39,442 nucleotides of DNA, taken from Phycisphaerales bacterium UBA1845. GTDB taxonomy: Bacteria; Planctomycetota; Phycisphaerae; UBA1845. The notes beneath the pieces were generated by a model, which saw only the letters and a program-made list of their open reading frames with translations, was not told the origin of the DNA and searched no databases. Positions within the stretch are counted from its first letter, which is position 1; each line of letters opens with the position of its first letter. Positions 1-7,515 of the stretch are shown here, piece by piece. The translations under genes and the position numbers were made by a program. Location of the stretch: assembly GCA_002338715.1 (NCBI GenBank), contig DDIR01000073.1:1-39442 (forward strand). Reading direction: 5' to 3'.

Positions 1-60
1 CCGGTTTTGGGATAGCCTCTAAACGGAAAAGTTGCAAAATATGATGTCGTGGAAACAGGG

Positions 61-345
61 ATGTTTATGAGTCGCGAGGTTGCAAAGAACACAATTGCAT
101 TCGGCAATGACGTTTCGGAAACGATTTTTCTAGAGTTTACGGCGGACGGTGTGGTGACCAATTTGTACTTGCGGTTTTGTTTGTATGTTTGGGACGTCTC
201 GTCAGTGTTGGGAAGACTACTTCGGGGACTGGGAGAATCATACGACTTGATTTTTGTCGATTGGCCAAAGCGGAGAATCTTTGGTTTGTTTGATGAAAAC
301 GCAATGAATAGTTATTTCAATGACCATGTTGACGGTGTGCTTTGA
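61..345 (+). CDS. small hypothetical protein, possible immunity-type protein
   Basis: An ORF of about 94 residues with no family I recognise. It is compact and globular-looking, rich in aromatic and acidic residues, with no signal peptide or membrane segment; the tail reads NSYFNDHVDGVL. An in-frame GTG at 49 would add four residues; I prefer the ATG at 61, although neither start has a clear ribosome binding site. The DNA is visibly more AT-rich than the rest of the window. Two SUKH-family genes follow, and small genes of unrelated fold often sit beside SUKH genes in toxin-immunity arrays, so an immunity role is possible. That rests on context only. Whatever lies upstream is cut by the window edge. 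Confidence 0.45.
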   Translation: MFMSREVAKNTIAFGNDVSETIFLEFTADGVVTNLYLRFCLYVWDVSSVLGRLLRGLGESYDLIFVDWPKRRIFGLFDENAMNSYFNDHVDGVL

Positions 346-501
346 ATCGCACCGGAACCGGAACGCGATGCTCGAGGACATAACCCATTCAGGGGATCAT
401 CAGGCGATCAGCCTCGCAACTGAATCACAAAAAAAGGCAGGCGACATCGTTCACCGTCGAGAACATATCCATTTGGCAATTTGAACCGTATCATCGACTC
501 C

Positions 502-521
502 CCCATGTTTGAAAACATGGG
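502..521. repeat. perfect 9-bp inverted repeat (hairpin)
   Basis: CCCATGTTT, a 2-base GA centre, then AAACATGGG form a perfect palindrome about 20 bases before the SUKH gene that starts at 542. No T-run follows, so it is not a canonical intrinsic terminator for transcription from the left. It could be an operator, an mRNA 5' hairpin or a REP-type remnant. Confidence 0.6.
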
Positions 522-541
522 CCACCCGTCGTGGTAAGATC

Positions 542-988
542 ATGAGCAAGTCGGACAAGTGGCAAATTTGGACGGGAGAGATGACAACGAGCGCCGGTGC
601 GACGCAGCAGGCGCTGCGTACACTACAGGGCAAAGCGCGTGTGGAACTTCCCGAGGACTATCTCGATTTCTTGGGTTGGAGTAATGGCGCCGAGGGTGAC
701 ATCGGCCCGAACTTCATTCAGATATGGCCAACCGAGCGCATTGCGGCGAATCCTTATCCCTTCGAAGAATTTGTGCCCGGTCTTTTGTTTATGGCGAGTG
801 ATGGCGGGGCGGCATTGTTCGGCTTTGACACAAGAGCTCAGCCGATGCCGATTGTCGTGACGCACTCCGATGATCTTATACTGGACACCCTCGTCACTGT
901 TGCGCCTTCATTCTCAGCTTTTCTTGAGTTCCTCACGAACCATGATTGGATCGAGTATTGGAGCGATCGCCGCGGTACGGACAGTTAA
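542..988 (+). CDS. SUKH-family (SMI1/KNR4-like) protein, probable toxin immunity protein
   Basis: A 148-residue protein matching the SUKH/SMI1-KNR4 pattern: a helical N-terminus, then the characteristic LPEDYLDFLGWSNGAEG block (about residues 38-54), a central beta region with a GLLFMASDGGAALFGFD strand pair, and a C-terminal SFSAFLEFL helix. Family knowledge: bacterial SUKH proteins are mostly cytoplasmic antidotes to polymorphic or contact-dependent toxins (nucleases, deaminases), and occasionally stand-alone. The start at ATG 542 is chosen because the in-frame TTG at 509 would place codons inside the inverted repeat at 502-521. No toxin gene is visible in the window. Which toxin it would neutralise cannot be told. 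Confidence 0.75.
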   Translation: MSKSDKWQIWTGEMTTSAGATQQALRTLQGKARVELPEDYLDFLGWSNGAEGDIGPNFIQIWPTERIAANPYPFEEFVPGLLFMASDGGAALFGFDTRAQPMPIVVTHSDDLILDTLVTVAPSFSAFLEFLTNHDWIEYWSDRRGTDS

Positions 989-1078
989 TTGCGAATGATT
1001 TGGTATCCGGAACGCCGGTCCAGATTCGGAGCAATTCGCAGTGTTCCTTTTGGGGGGCGAGAATGAAATGACGTCAGT

Positions 1079-1549
1079 TCAGTCATCTAGCGCAGCCGAT
1101 ATTTTTCTATGCAGAAATTCTCCGAAGCTGTCTGCAACAACCAAGAAGTTATTCTCAGGGACGTCAGGAGCCCATTCAATCACAGGGCAATCACCGCCCG
1201 CGTCCAGCCTTGACACATCGATTGCGTAGAAGTTTCCGTCGCCTGTATCGCCAACAAGTACATGGTTATTACGCAGTTGCGCGAGCCTACGCTGGTTCAG
1301 CGTTGCCCAGATTCCATCCGGTACGCATGATGATTCGAAGTTGTCGTCGACGATCCCGTATATCTCAACGCCCGCGATATCACCGCAACCGTATTTCGCT
1401 AAGAACTTTCTGTAGGCCGGTGGGAAGGCCAAGCCCAGTGCGTTCTCTGCGGCACAGATGAGCGTTTCGTCTCGCGGTCCGCAAAAATGGGCTCGATCTG
1501 GATTCTCGTCAATCAACCGGAAAGCTTGCGACAGGGCGTCTTTGCTCAT
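1079..1549 (-). CDS. SUKH-family (SMI1/KNR4-like) protein, second copy
   Basis: A 156-residue protein with the SUKH signature: ENALGLAFPPAYRKFLAKYG (about residues 35-54), a strand ending VEIYGI, the common VGDTGDGNFYAIDVS turn (residues ~99-113) and a final SFGEFLHRKI helix. A good ribosome binding site (GGAGAGAGAAG) lies directly before the ATG at 1549. It is convergent with the SUKH gene at 542-988, with about 90 bases between them. The two proteins share only the fold-level motifs, so they are not a recent duplication. Likely role: cytoplasmic immunity protein of a polymorphic toxin system, inferred from the family. Confidence 0.78.
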   Translation of the reverse strand: MSKDALSQAFRLIDENPDRAHFCGPRDETLICAAENALGLAFPPAYRKFLAKYGCGDIAGVEIYGIVDDNFESSCVPDGIWATLNQRRLAQLRNNHVLVGDTGDGNFYAIDVSRLDAGGDCPVIEWAPDVPENNFLVVADSFGEFLHRKISAALDD

Positions 1550-1603
1550 CTTCTCTCTCCACGTTGTGATTGGTTCATAGATCAGACAATGCCGATGATC
1601 ATA

Positions 1604-1697
1604 TCATCATTCCCGCGATATTGAGATACTTAGGACACGGGGGCCAGCAATGCCACCGCACTGGATTCCACTCGCGAGGGAATGACGGGGGACGGGC
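1604..1697. repeat. degenerate copy of the ATTCCCGC/GCGGGAAT dispersed repeat
   Basis: The stretch opens with CATTCCCGCG and closes with CTGGATTCC, then TCGCGAGGGAATGACGGGG, the same end sequences as the elements at 5551-5830 and 23700-23880. The interior has diverged. It lies in the 230-base gap between the second SUKH gene and the kinase-like gene. Confidence 0.55.
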
Positions 1698-1779
1698 CGC
1701 GCACTTCGTCGCTTCGTTACGCAATAACTCTGTGCCTTCGCTAGTTCGTGCCTATGTCCCTTGGTCCGCACAGCGGACC

Positions 1780-2955
1780 CTACGCGTTAGCTTCATTGGC
1801 AGTCGCTGCCGCCACTGCCGCGCCAATTGCGGGTGCGGCGCGTAGCTTTGATGCGACCAGCAGACTTGCATTGAGTCGACCTTTTGGTGCGTAGGCTTCG
1901 ATCAAGTCGTTGTTCTTTGATTCGCCGATGAACGCGGCCAGGTATTCCTTGACGCGGTTTAGGACGTCGAGCCCTTCTTGCGGTTGGCTGCAGATTTGGC
2001 CGAGGCGTTGGCCGATGATGACGCGATCGATTTTGGTGCCGCGATACGGGTGATCTGCGTTCAGTGCTGCGTAGGCTTCGCCGCGATCGGTTCGGTTGGG
2101 GCGGCCCGTTGTGATGGTTTGCAATCGCTCGAAGATCAACTCGGCGGCTAGCATCGCTACCGATTCCATCCATGTTGTTGCGATTGGATTGCCATTGACC
2201 GCGTCGACTTCCGGATACTTCGCACCCGCGTCCGACAGATGGCCAACGAGTCGATGGTACGTTTCGTTCATCGACTTCGCCGAGATGAGTTTTTCAAACG
2301 TTGGCCCGAAGCTTGACGCGACCTGCCAGGACTTTTGAATCCAACCCGACGCTTCGTCGAAGGTGACGAGTTTGCCCTTGAGCTTCATCGCGTCGGCGAC
2401 ACCCGTTCCCGCGCCCATGTAGTAGGCGTTGTCCACGTCGCGAAAGAGTCCGTCGCTGGCGTACTCTTCACCGATCCCGCAATAGTCGGCGTCGCTTCCG
2501 AGCGCGGCGATGGGGGCGGCTAACTTGATGTTGGCCGCTTCCAGTTTCGCTTCGAGCTGTTCGAGGTACTTGGGAAGGCGCGGGCCGTTGTTGATCACGA
2601 CGATGCCGCGTTTGTCGGGCGATTTCAAACCGGGCATGCCGACGCCGATCTGCACAGGTCCGCTCGCTGACGCGCCTTGGACGACTTCCGCGATCGCTTC
2701 AAATGCGGCATCGATCCACTTGTCGGCTTGCTTTTTTTCGGTTGGTTTGATTTCGATAGCGTCGAGGTCGCGTTCACTGAATTGCTGCGCAACGGGCACG
2801 GGCGTGAAGTCGGCTACCCGTTCATAGACGCGACTGGCTGACGCCGCACCGAGTTTGAAACTGCGTTCGTCGCCGCTTTGTTGCGCGATGACTTCGTGCG
2901 CTTTGATTTCCGTCGCGCCGCCATCCACACCGATAAGTAGAATATTGTCCGACAT
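1780..2955 (-). CDS. ROK/ASKHA-fold sugar kinase-like protein
   Basis: A 391-residue protein with ASKHA ATPase hallmarks in ROK-like order: phosphate-1 loop VDGGATEIKAHE (residues ~10-21), GVGMPG (104-109), a connect/Asp motif GSDADYCGIGE (153-163; the Asp corresponds to the ROK catalytic base region) and phosphate-2 loop GAGTGV (181-186). The ROK zinc motif CxCGxxGCxE is not visible, and there is no N-terminal HTH, so a free sugar kinase (glucokinase or N-acetylhexosamine kinase type) fits better than a ROK repressor. The ATG at 2955 is preferred because the upstream open frame overlaps the glycosyltransferase gene. That gene ends only 8 bases before this start, so the two are probably cotranscribed. 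The substrate is not deducible. It might act in the same glycan pathway as its neighbour. Confidence 0.72.
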   Translation of the reverse strand: MSDNILLIGVDGGATEIKAHEVIAQQSGDERSFKLGAASASRVYERVADFTPVPVAQQFSERDLDAIEIKPTEKKQADKWIDAAFEAIAEVVQGASASGPVQIGVGMPGLKSPDKRGIVVINNGPRLPKYLEQLEAKLEAANIKLAAPIAALGSDADYCGIGEEYASDGLFRDVDNAYYMGAGTGVADAMKLKGKLVTFDEASGWIQKSWQVASSFGPTFEKLISAKSMNETYHRLVGHLSDAGAKYPEVDAVNGNPIATTWMESVAMLAAELIFERLQTITTGRPNRTDRGEAYAALNADHPYRGTKIDRVIIGQRLGQICSQPQEGLDVLNRVKEYLAAFIGESKNNDLIEAYAPKGRLNASLLVASKLRAAPAIGAAVAAATANEANA

Positions 2956-2963
2956 GGTGATCG

Positions 2964-4559
2964 CTACTTGCTTTGGTTGAGTTGCTGCCTTCGGTGGATC
3001 GCTTCCAGTCGCGTGTGATCCTTGGCGTTGTTGTTTCGCGCGATCGTGACGGGGTCGATGTTGTGATCGGTTCCGCCGCTGTGGCGAATGACTTCGTAGA
3101 TCGGGTCCCACACGCGGCCAATGACGTATCGCTCGGCGATGCGGTTGACCAGATCGTAATCCTCGCCATAGTTGCGACATTCGTTGTCGTCGTTGACGCC
3201 AAACCAACCGGCATCGGCGATCACCTTGATATGGGCGGCACGCGGAGCGCCAGCCCCTCCGATACGCAGGAGGTTGTTGCGGCCATTGTCAGCCGTCCAC
3301 TCAGCGTGCGTGACGACCGGGACGTTTTCGTCGCGGGTGACCTTGCCGGTTTTTTCATCGAGCACGGAGACTTCGTACGAACCAACGACCATCCCGATCG
3401 CCGGGTCCGAGTCGAACACCGCGAGAATTTTCTCGACGGCATCGGGCTTGAGACGATCGTCGGAATCCAACTGCACGTAGTACATACCGTTGGCCGACGC
3501 GATGCCGGTGTTGAGGCAGAGGCCGAGGTTGTTGATGTCCACGACAATCAACTGCACGGGCGGTTTGCTCGCGTCGTACTTGGCGCCGCCTTTCATGTAT
3601 TCCTTGACGGCTGGTATCGTCGGGTCGGTATCGCCGCCGTTGACCACGATGACGGTTTCGACGCGTTGTTCGGTTTGCGCCTGCACGCTTTCGATCGCTC
3701 GGCCAATGAACTCCGGACGATTGTTCACCGGAATCACGACGCTTGCGATGCAGTCTTTCGCATGCTCGGGTTTTTCGCCATTGGCATAAACGGGGCGAAC
3801 GTGCGCACCCGGTTCGAGGTACGCGCCGATTCGTTTGAGGTGACCGCTGAGCGCGTGTTCCATCTCAAGCTGGCTCGACTTGTCTTCCATCAGATAGTCG
3901 AACACGTTGTGCGCCTGGGGCGGTGCCGCGACTGTGTACAGCGAACCGGCATAGCGGTTACCGATGTGCGCGACGCGCTTGCTTTCGGAAATCTTCAAGC
4001 GAAGGTCGTAGATGTCAGCCGCGTTGAACGATTCGTCGTATCCACCGCATTCGCGCATGGCGGCTGTCCGGTAGAGAATCGCCAACCCCATGTCTTCGCC
4101 GTCGCGCACTCTGCCGGGGTGCCAGTCAGCCAGTTTGATTTCGTGGCGCTTCCCGTCGGACTCGACGCGATCGTAATCCGAATAGACAAGGTCCATCGGG
4201 TGCATGCGCGTGGCGGCCATCACCATGGTCTGAACCGCCGACTTGGTCAGCGTGACGCATTGCGCCTCGTTGTAGACCGCGAGGAAGAAGTCGGTGTCGC
4301 AGGCCTTCAGCGCGGCGTTGTACATCGCAGCCCGATTCTTGAACTGGTCGGCGATGTAAGTGACGCGGCTGGCGTCGGATAGATTCAGGGAAAGCCGGCG
4401 GTCGGGGCCTCGGTTGTCGACGAGGATGACCTTCACGCCGGGTTGGTCCTGCTTCAGGGCGGATTCTATCGAATCGCACAGGGCGGACTCGGCGTAGGGA
4501 AGCTTGTCGGTGATCGCAAAGACGATCGAAACGCTGGATTTCTTAAATTTCGCAGGCAT
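2964..4559 (-). CDS. two-domain family 2 (GT-A) glycosyltransferase
   Basis: A 531-residue cytoplasmic protein with two GT2 domains. The second (about 270-520) is canonical: ASVVIPVNNRPEFIGRAIES, then a DSDD metal/nucleotide-sugar motif near residue 366 (YYVQLDSDDRL) and a late NYGEDYDLVNRIAE acceptor-base region. The first (about 8-250) keeps the VSIVFAITDK strand and VILVDNRG, but has FFLAVYNEAQ near residue 96 where DxD should be, so it may be inactive or non-metal. No membrane helices are seen. It heads a two-gene minus-strand operon with the kinase-like gene and is divergent from the GNAT gene, with a 72-base AT-rich promoter gap. Likely role: polysaccharide or glycoprotein glycan assembly; donor and acceptor unknown. 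Confidence 0.85.
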   Translation of the reverse strand: MPAKFKKSSVSIVFAITDKLPYAESALCDSIESALKQDQPGVKVILVDNRGPDRRLSLNLSDASRVTYIADQFKNRAAMYNAALKACDTDFFLAVYNEAQCVTLTKSAVQTMVMAATRMHPMDLVYSDYDRVESDGKRHEIKLADWHPGRVRDGEDMGLAILYRTAAMRECGGYDESFNAADIYDLRLKISESKRVAHIGNRYAGSLYTVAAPPQAHNVFDYLMEDKSSQLEMEHALSGHLKRIGAYLEPGAHVRPVYANGEKPEHAKDCIASVVIPVNNRPEFIGRAIESVQAQTEQRVETVIVVNGGDTDPTIPAVKEYMKGGAKYDASKPPVQLIVVDINNLGLCLNTGIASANGMYYVQLDSDDRLKPDAVEKILAVFDSDPAIGMVVGSYEVSVLDEKTGKVTRDENVPVVTHAEWTADNGRNNLLRIGGAGAPRAAHIKVIADAGWFGVNDDNECRNYGEDYDLVNRIAERYVIGRVWDPIYEVIRHSGGTDHNIDPVTIARNNNAKDHTRLEAIHRRQQLNQSK

Positions 4560-4631
4560 AGAACGGAGACTTTTATTCGATTATTGTTATTTAATCTAGC
4601 ACTTGGGCACGGATAGAGGCTCGTTTTCAAA

Positions 4632-5549
4632 ATGAATCGCTCAGATCGGACCATTCGAACCGCCAACGAGGGTGACCTGGCTGATATTTGGACGCTTTTG
4701 AAGGACATATTGTTCCTCGATCGCTTTAGCCAGGACCTCATTCGAGAGAAGGTTTTCGTGAACCCTGCCCCCGAGCGGATGAAGTACGAGATGATCGTAT
4801 CTGAAGCCGGCGGGGGGATTGTAGGGGTCATGCAGGTTGTCCGCAGGCCGGCTGACCGGAAGGGCTGGATCGGGCTGTTCGGCGTGCAGGCGTCGCAGCA
4901 GCGAACCGGAATCGCTTCCGAGCTCCTGGACCATGCTCTGGGGATGTTGAAGGAGCAGGGGGTCGAAGAGGTCGAGGTGTTGGCGATTCCGGGGAATTAT
5001 TTCACGCCGGGGGTCGATCCGCGCTACACGTCAGCCCTATGCTTTTTGGAGAAACGGGGCTTCCAGCGGTTTCGCGATTGCGTGAACATGATCGGGCGGT
5101 TGGATGAAGCGTTCGACGTTTCGGGCGACATCAAGCGGTTGGAGGATGCGGGACTGACCATTCGCCGGGCGACGGTTGCTGACGGGCCGCTGTTGGACGC
5201 CTATTTTTCACTGGAATTCGGCGATGATTGGCGGTTGGAAGCGGCTTTGGCGATGGCCAACGATCCGCCGGCGCTTCATCTGGCGTTGAAAGACGGGGCC
5301 GTCATCGCCTTCAGCGCCCACTCGACTCAGAACCGCGAGTGGGGCTTCTTCGGTCCGATGGGCACCTCGCCGCAGACCCGCGGACTTGGGATTGGGCGGG
5401 TACTGCTTCAGCTTTGCCTCAACGATCTTCGCGATGCCGGACACAAGTCAGCCGTCATCCCCTGGGTCGGCCCGATTCCGTTTTATTCGCACCATGCCGG
5501 CTGCACCGTCGAGCGGGTTTTCTGGCGGTATCGGCGGTACCTGAGCTAA
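4632..5549 (+). CDS. tandem GNAT-family N-acetyltransferase
   Basis: A 305-residue protein made of two GNAT domains. The first (about 4-160) has an acetyl-CoA pyrophosphate loop VQASQQRTGIASELL. The second (about 168-305) has a stronger one, MGTSPQTRGLGIGRVLL (QxxGxG), followed by the typical IPFYSHHAGCTVERVF beta-alpha C-terminal motif. Such double-GNAT proteins acetylate small amines or peptides, as in the mycothiol synthase-like architecture; the substrate here is unknown. The start at ATG 4632 has an AGAGG element 13 bases upstream. It is divergent from the glycosyltransferase operon. Its stop is directly followed by a dispersed repeat with no obvious terminator in between. Confidence 0.82.
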   Translation: MNRSDRTIRTANEGDLADIWTLLKDILFLDRFSQDLIREKVFVNPAPERMKYEMIVSEAGGGIVGVMQVVRRPADRKGWIGLFGVQASQQRTGIASELLDHALGMLKEQGVEEVEVLAIPGNYFTPGVDPRYTSALCFLEKRGFQRFRDCVNMIGRLDEAFDVSGDIKRLEDAGLTIRRATVADGPLLDAYFSLEFGDDWRLEAALAMANDPPALHLALKDGAVIAFSAHSTQNREWGFFGPMGTSPQTRGLGIGRVLLQLCLNDLRDAGHKSAVIPWVGPIPFYSHHAGCTVERVFWRYRRYLS

Positions 5550-5550
5550 T

Positions 5551-5830
5551 ACACTTGAATCCAAACGCTGCGGCGCGACAGCGTCGTCATTCCCGCGCAG
5601 GCGGGAATCCAGGGGCAAAACGAAGTCAATCCACGTGGGTACTGGCGCCCGTGCGGTGAAGAGTGGACGAGCAAAACACCACGCTTGGATCAAGATCACT
5701 ATGGTGCCTCTGGCGGGCGCAAGACTCGTGCCTCGGCTGACAATCCCGCGCGCGGGAGTCCTGAGCCGTCGAGGCGTTGTTGCGCCAGTTCTGGATTCCC
5801 GCTTTCGCGGGAATGACGACGGGGTGGGTA
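5551..5830. repeat. dispersed palindromic repeat element, copy A
   Basis: Two near-identical palindromes bracket the element: ATTCCCGC-GCAG-GCGGGAAT at 5589-5608 and ATTCCCGC-TTTC-GCGGGAAT at 5795-5814, with a degenerate third (AATCCCGCGCGCGGGAGT) near 5736-5753. The left 150 bases (5551-5703) reappear in inverted orientation at 23731-23880. The palindromes resemble the widespread ATTCCC-n8-GGGAAT repeats (dRS3-type) of other bacteria. Small ORFs reading through it on both strands are products of the repeat, not genes. Confidence 0.8.
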
Positions 5831-5989
5831 ATAGTTCCCGATTCACGGATTGGTGGTGGGGAGTCATTAACCAGTTTCGGGCCAATTTGAATTTCATCTC
5901 AGAATCTCCTGTCCTGTAACATTATCTATTGCAGTAGTTTATGCGCATTCCGGCTCCGCGGTTGCCGAGTGGCACGGGGCTTGCCCTTT

Positions 5990-6396
5990 ATCTCATCGCT
6001 GGCGTTGGGGAACGCTGGTTGGTGATGGGGTTCGGGGCTGTTGGCCTCGATGATGCCTTGGGGATGTGGGGCTGCGATGGGGCAGCCGACGTGTGACTGA
6101 AGAAGAGTGCGGCTGGGGAAGCGCGTGCTTGAGGAAGTGATTGGAAGCGGAAACGTTGGGGAGCGTTTCAGACCTGAGAGGGATTGAGAGAGCCGTCTTG
6201 GGGAGAGAGACCAGGAAAGAGAGCAGACCTTAGTCTCCAGCTTGGAAGTGTCGGAAACAGCAAGAAACGTTTTGATTCAGCAAAAGAGCAAGAGAGAGCA
6301 TTAGCAGTTCGGTCAAGACATGCAGTCATGCAAACGAGCCGCCTTTGCCGCGGCCGACCTGTCCTGGGTGGACAAGTCGGTCGCGGCCCTTTTTTT
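5990..6396 (+). ncRNA. hairpin-rich intergenic region ending in an intrinsic terminator: candidate non-coding RNA
   Basis: There is no convincing protein gene in 5550-6503, yet this part is highly structured. GCGTT-GGGG-AACGC (6001-6016 region) sits inside a CATC/GATG outer stem. GGCTGC...GCAGCC follows near 6070-6087. GAAACGTT-GGGG-AGCGTTTC lies near 6150-6170, and GTCTT...AGAGAC near 6195-6212. The loop motif YTGGGGA recurs five times (6005, 6058, 6113, 6156, 6198). The stretch 6100-6310 is purine-rich. A strong terminator closes it at 6347-6396. I could not match it to RNase P RNA, tmRNA, SRP RNA or 6S RNA by signature motifs. It could be an sRNA, a long 5' leader of the next gene with an attenuator, or repeat debris. 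Confidence 0.3.
6347..6396 (+). terminator. strong Rho-independent terminator
   Basis: An 18-base arm (6347-6364), loop TGGGT (6365-6369) and an 18-base complementary arm (6370-6387) pair throughout with two G-U wobbles, followed by seven T (6390-6396). The T-run is on the plus side only. The nearest annotated plus-strand gene upstream ends 800 bases away, so it either ends an unannotated transcript or acts as an attenuator for the gene starting at 6504. Confidence 0.85.
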
Positions 6397-6503
6397 GTCT
6401 GCATGGTTTGCAATGACCGCGAAGTTCAACCGCGCGGGATGACGCGTGGGGCGGTCGCGTTTATCGTGTGTTGGAGACTTCTGCAGTTGGAGAGCTTTCG
6501 CCC

Positions 6504-7373
6504 ATGCGCTTTTGGATTCGCATACACGATTGGCCGCTTTGGAAGCGATGGCTTTTGAAGGCGGTTGTTCTTGCGCTGACGGTGTTGATCGTTTGTTTTC
6601 CGCACCCGGTTTTGCTTGCGCGCCACCTCGGTCATTGGAGCGAGCCCAACGCGATGATCGACGCGGAATCGAAAGCGCTCGATCCGCTCGTCCCCGAGTT
6701 GATGAACTCACTTCCCGATGGGGCGAATCGCGATACCCATCCGAAAGAAATTCTGCGCGCGGTTGAACTTCTCGTTTACAAGAAGCTGCCCTACGCATTC
6801 GACTGGGATACGTGGGGGATGGCCGACTACATGCCGACGGTCGATGAAGCGCTCGCGATGGGGCGCGAAGATTGTGACGGGCGGGCGGTGGTCGGTGCGA
6901 GCCTGTTGAAGCGCATTGGTTTCGAGTCGCAGCTTAGGACCGACGGCGCGCACGTCTGGGTGACCACGCCGCAAGGCGACACGATGGGACCCGGTAAGGT
7001 GAGCATGATTGAGACGACGCCAACGGGTGTGAAAGTCAACACGCAATGGCTTTGGACGATGCCGCGGATCCTAGCCGTCAACACCGGGCTGTTCCCGCTG
7101 GTGCGCGAGTTGATCATCGCCGTGGTTTTGTGGGGACTGCTGCTGCATCCGGCGATGCGGCGATATCGGATGGTGGTGATCGGCACGCTGATCATCGGGG
7201 GTTTGTTCCTGCTGCGATCGGGCGGAAATCTGCAACGCGGTGAGTCGATGACGCTGGTCTGGCTGGGGATTGCGGCGCTTGTCGCGGCGTTGATCTGTTG
7301 CCGCATCGGAGGCCGACGCAAGGAGACGCCCGAGGCGGCTACCGAGTTGGGTTTCAATCCATCCAACAATTGA
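6504..7373 (+). CDS. membrane-anchored transglutaminase-like protein
   Basis: A 289-residue protein with one N-terminal membrane helix (about 13-35, LLKAVVLALTVLIVCF), an extracytoplasmic transglutaminase-like domain (about 70-190) and two or three C-terminal helices (about 200-278). Catalytic-type residues are visible: Cys in GREDCDGRAVVGASLLKRIG and His in GAHVWV. The ATG at 6504 is preferred over GTG 6468 because GGAGAG sits about 9 bases before it. Family knowledge: bacterial transglutaminase-like domains are usually proteases or amidases acting on periplasmic or cell-wall substrates. The substrate is unknown. upp lies 142 bases downstream on the same strand. Confidence 0.75.
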   Translation: MRFWIRIHDWPLWKRWLLKAVVLALTVLIVCFPHPVLLARHLGHWSEPNAMIDAESKALDPLVPELMNSLPDGANRDTHPKEILRAVELLVYKKLPYAFDWDTWGMADYMPTVDEALAMGREDCDGRAVVGASLLKRIGFESQLRTDGAHVWVTTPQGDTMGPGKVSMIETTPTGVKVNTQWLWTMPRILAVNTGLFPLVRELIIAVVLWGLLLHPAMRRYRMVVIGTLIIGGLFLLRSGGNLQRGESMTLVWLGIAALVAALICCRIGGRRKETPEAATELGFNPSNN

Positions 7374-7433
7374 CTTTCTTACCGGGCACCTTCCTGCTGG
7401 GCACATTCGTGCAGATGACTTTCTTGCAGGCCG
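7374..7433 (+). repeat. four degenerate 15-bp tandem repeats
   Basis: Units 7374-7388, 7389-7403, 7404-7418 and 7419-7433 share the pattern CNTTCNTNCNGGGCA. They start directly after the stop codon of the transglutaminase-like gene and lie in the leader of upp. In one frame they would encode TFLxG-like pentamers, which suggests either a short remnant of a pentapeptide-type coding repeat or simple slippage. Confidence 0.5.
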
Positions 7434-7515
7434 CCGCCGAATCGTGGAAACTCGGCGAAGCTTCTGCGCTTCGATTCCGCGAATCGCGTACCCACAGTCT
7501 AACCGGGAAGAACCC

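Noticed and set aside
2973..4382. 469-codon open frame antisense to the GT2 gene
   Set aside because: It is open because of the codon bias of the opposite strand; the product is His/Val/Asp-rich with no domain, while the minus frame has clear GT2 motifs.
5448..5919. Short ORFs with SFPRKRES-like text on both strands
   Set aside because: These are translations of the ATTCCCGC repeat and recur wherever such repeats occur; not genes.
5950..6030. tRNA-like opening GCGGTTGCCGAGTGGCACGG
   Set aside because: No matching acceptor stem, anticodon arm or GGTTCRA T-loop follows at the right distance.
6313..6798. 161-codon minus-strand ORF over the terminator and the start of the transglutaminase gene
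   Set aside because: It crosses the terminator hairpin, is rich in Arg/Ala/Ser without motifs, and opposes a clearly coding frame.
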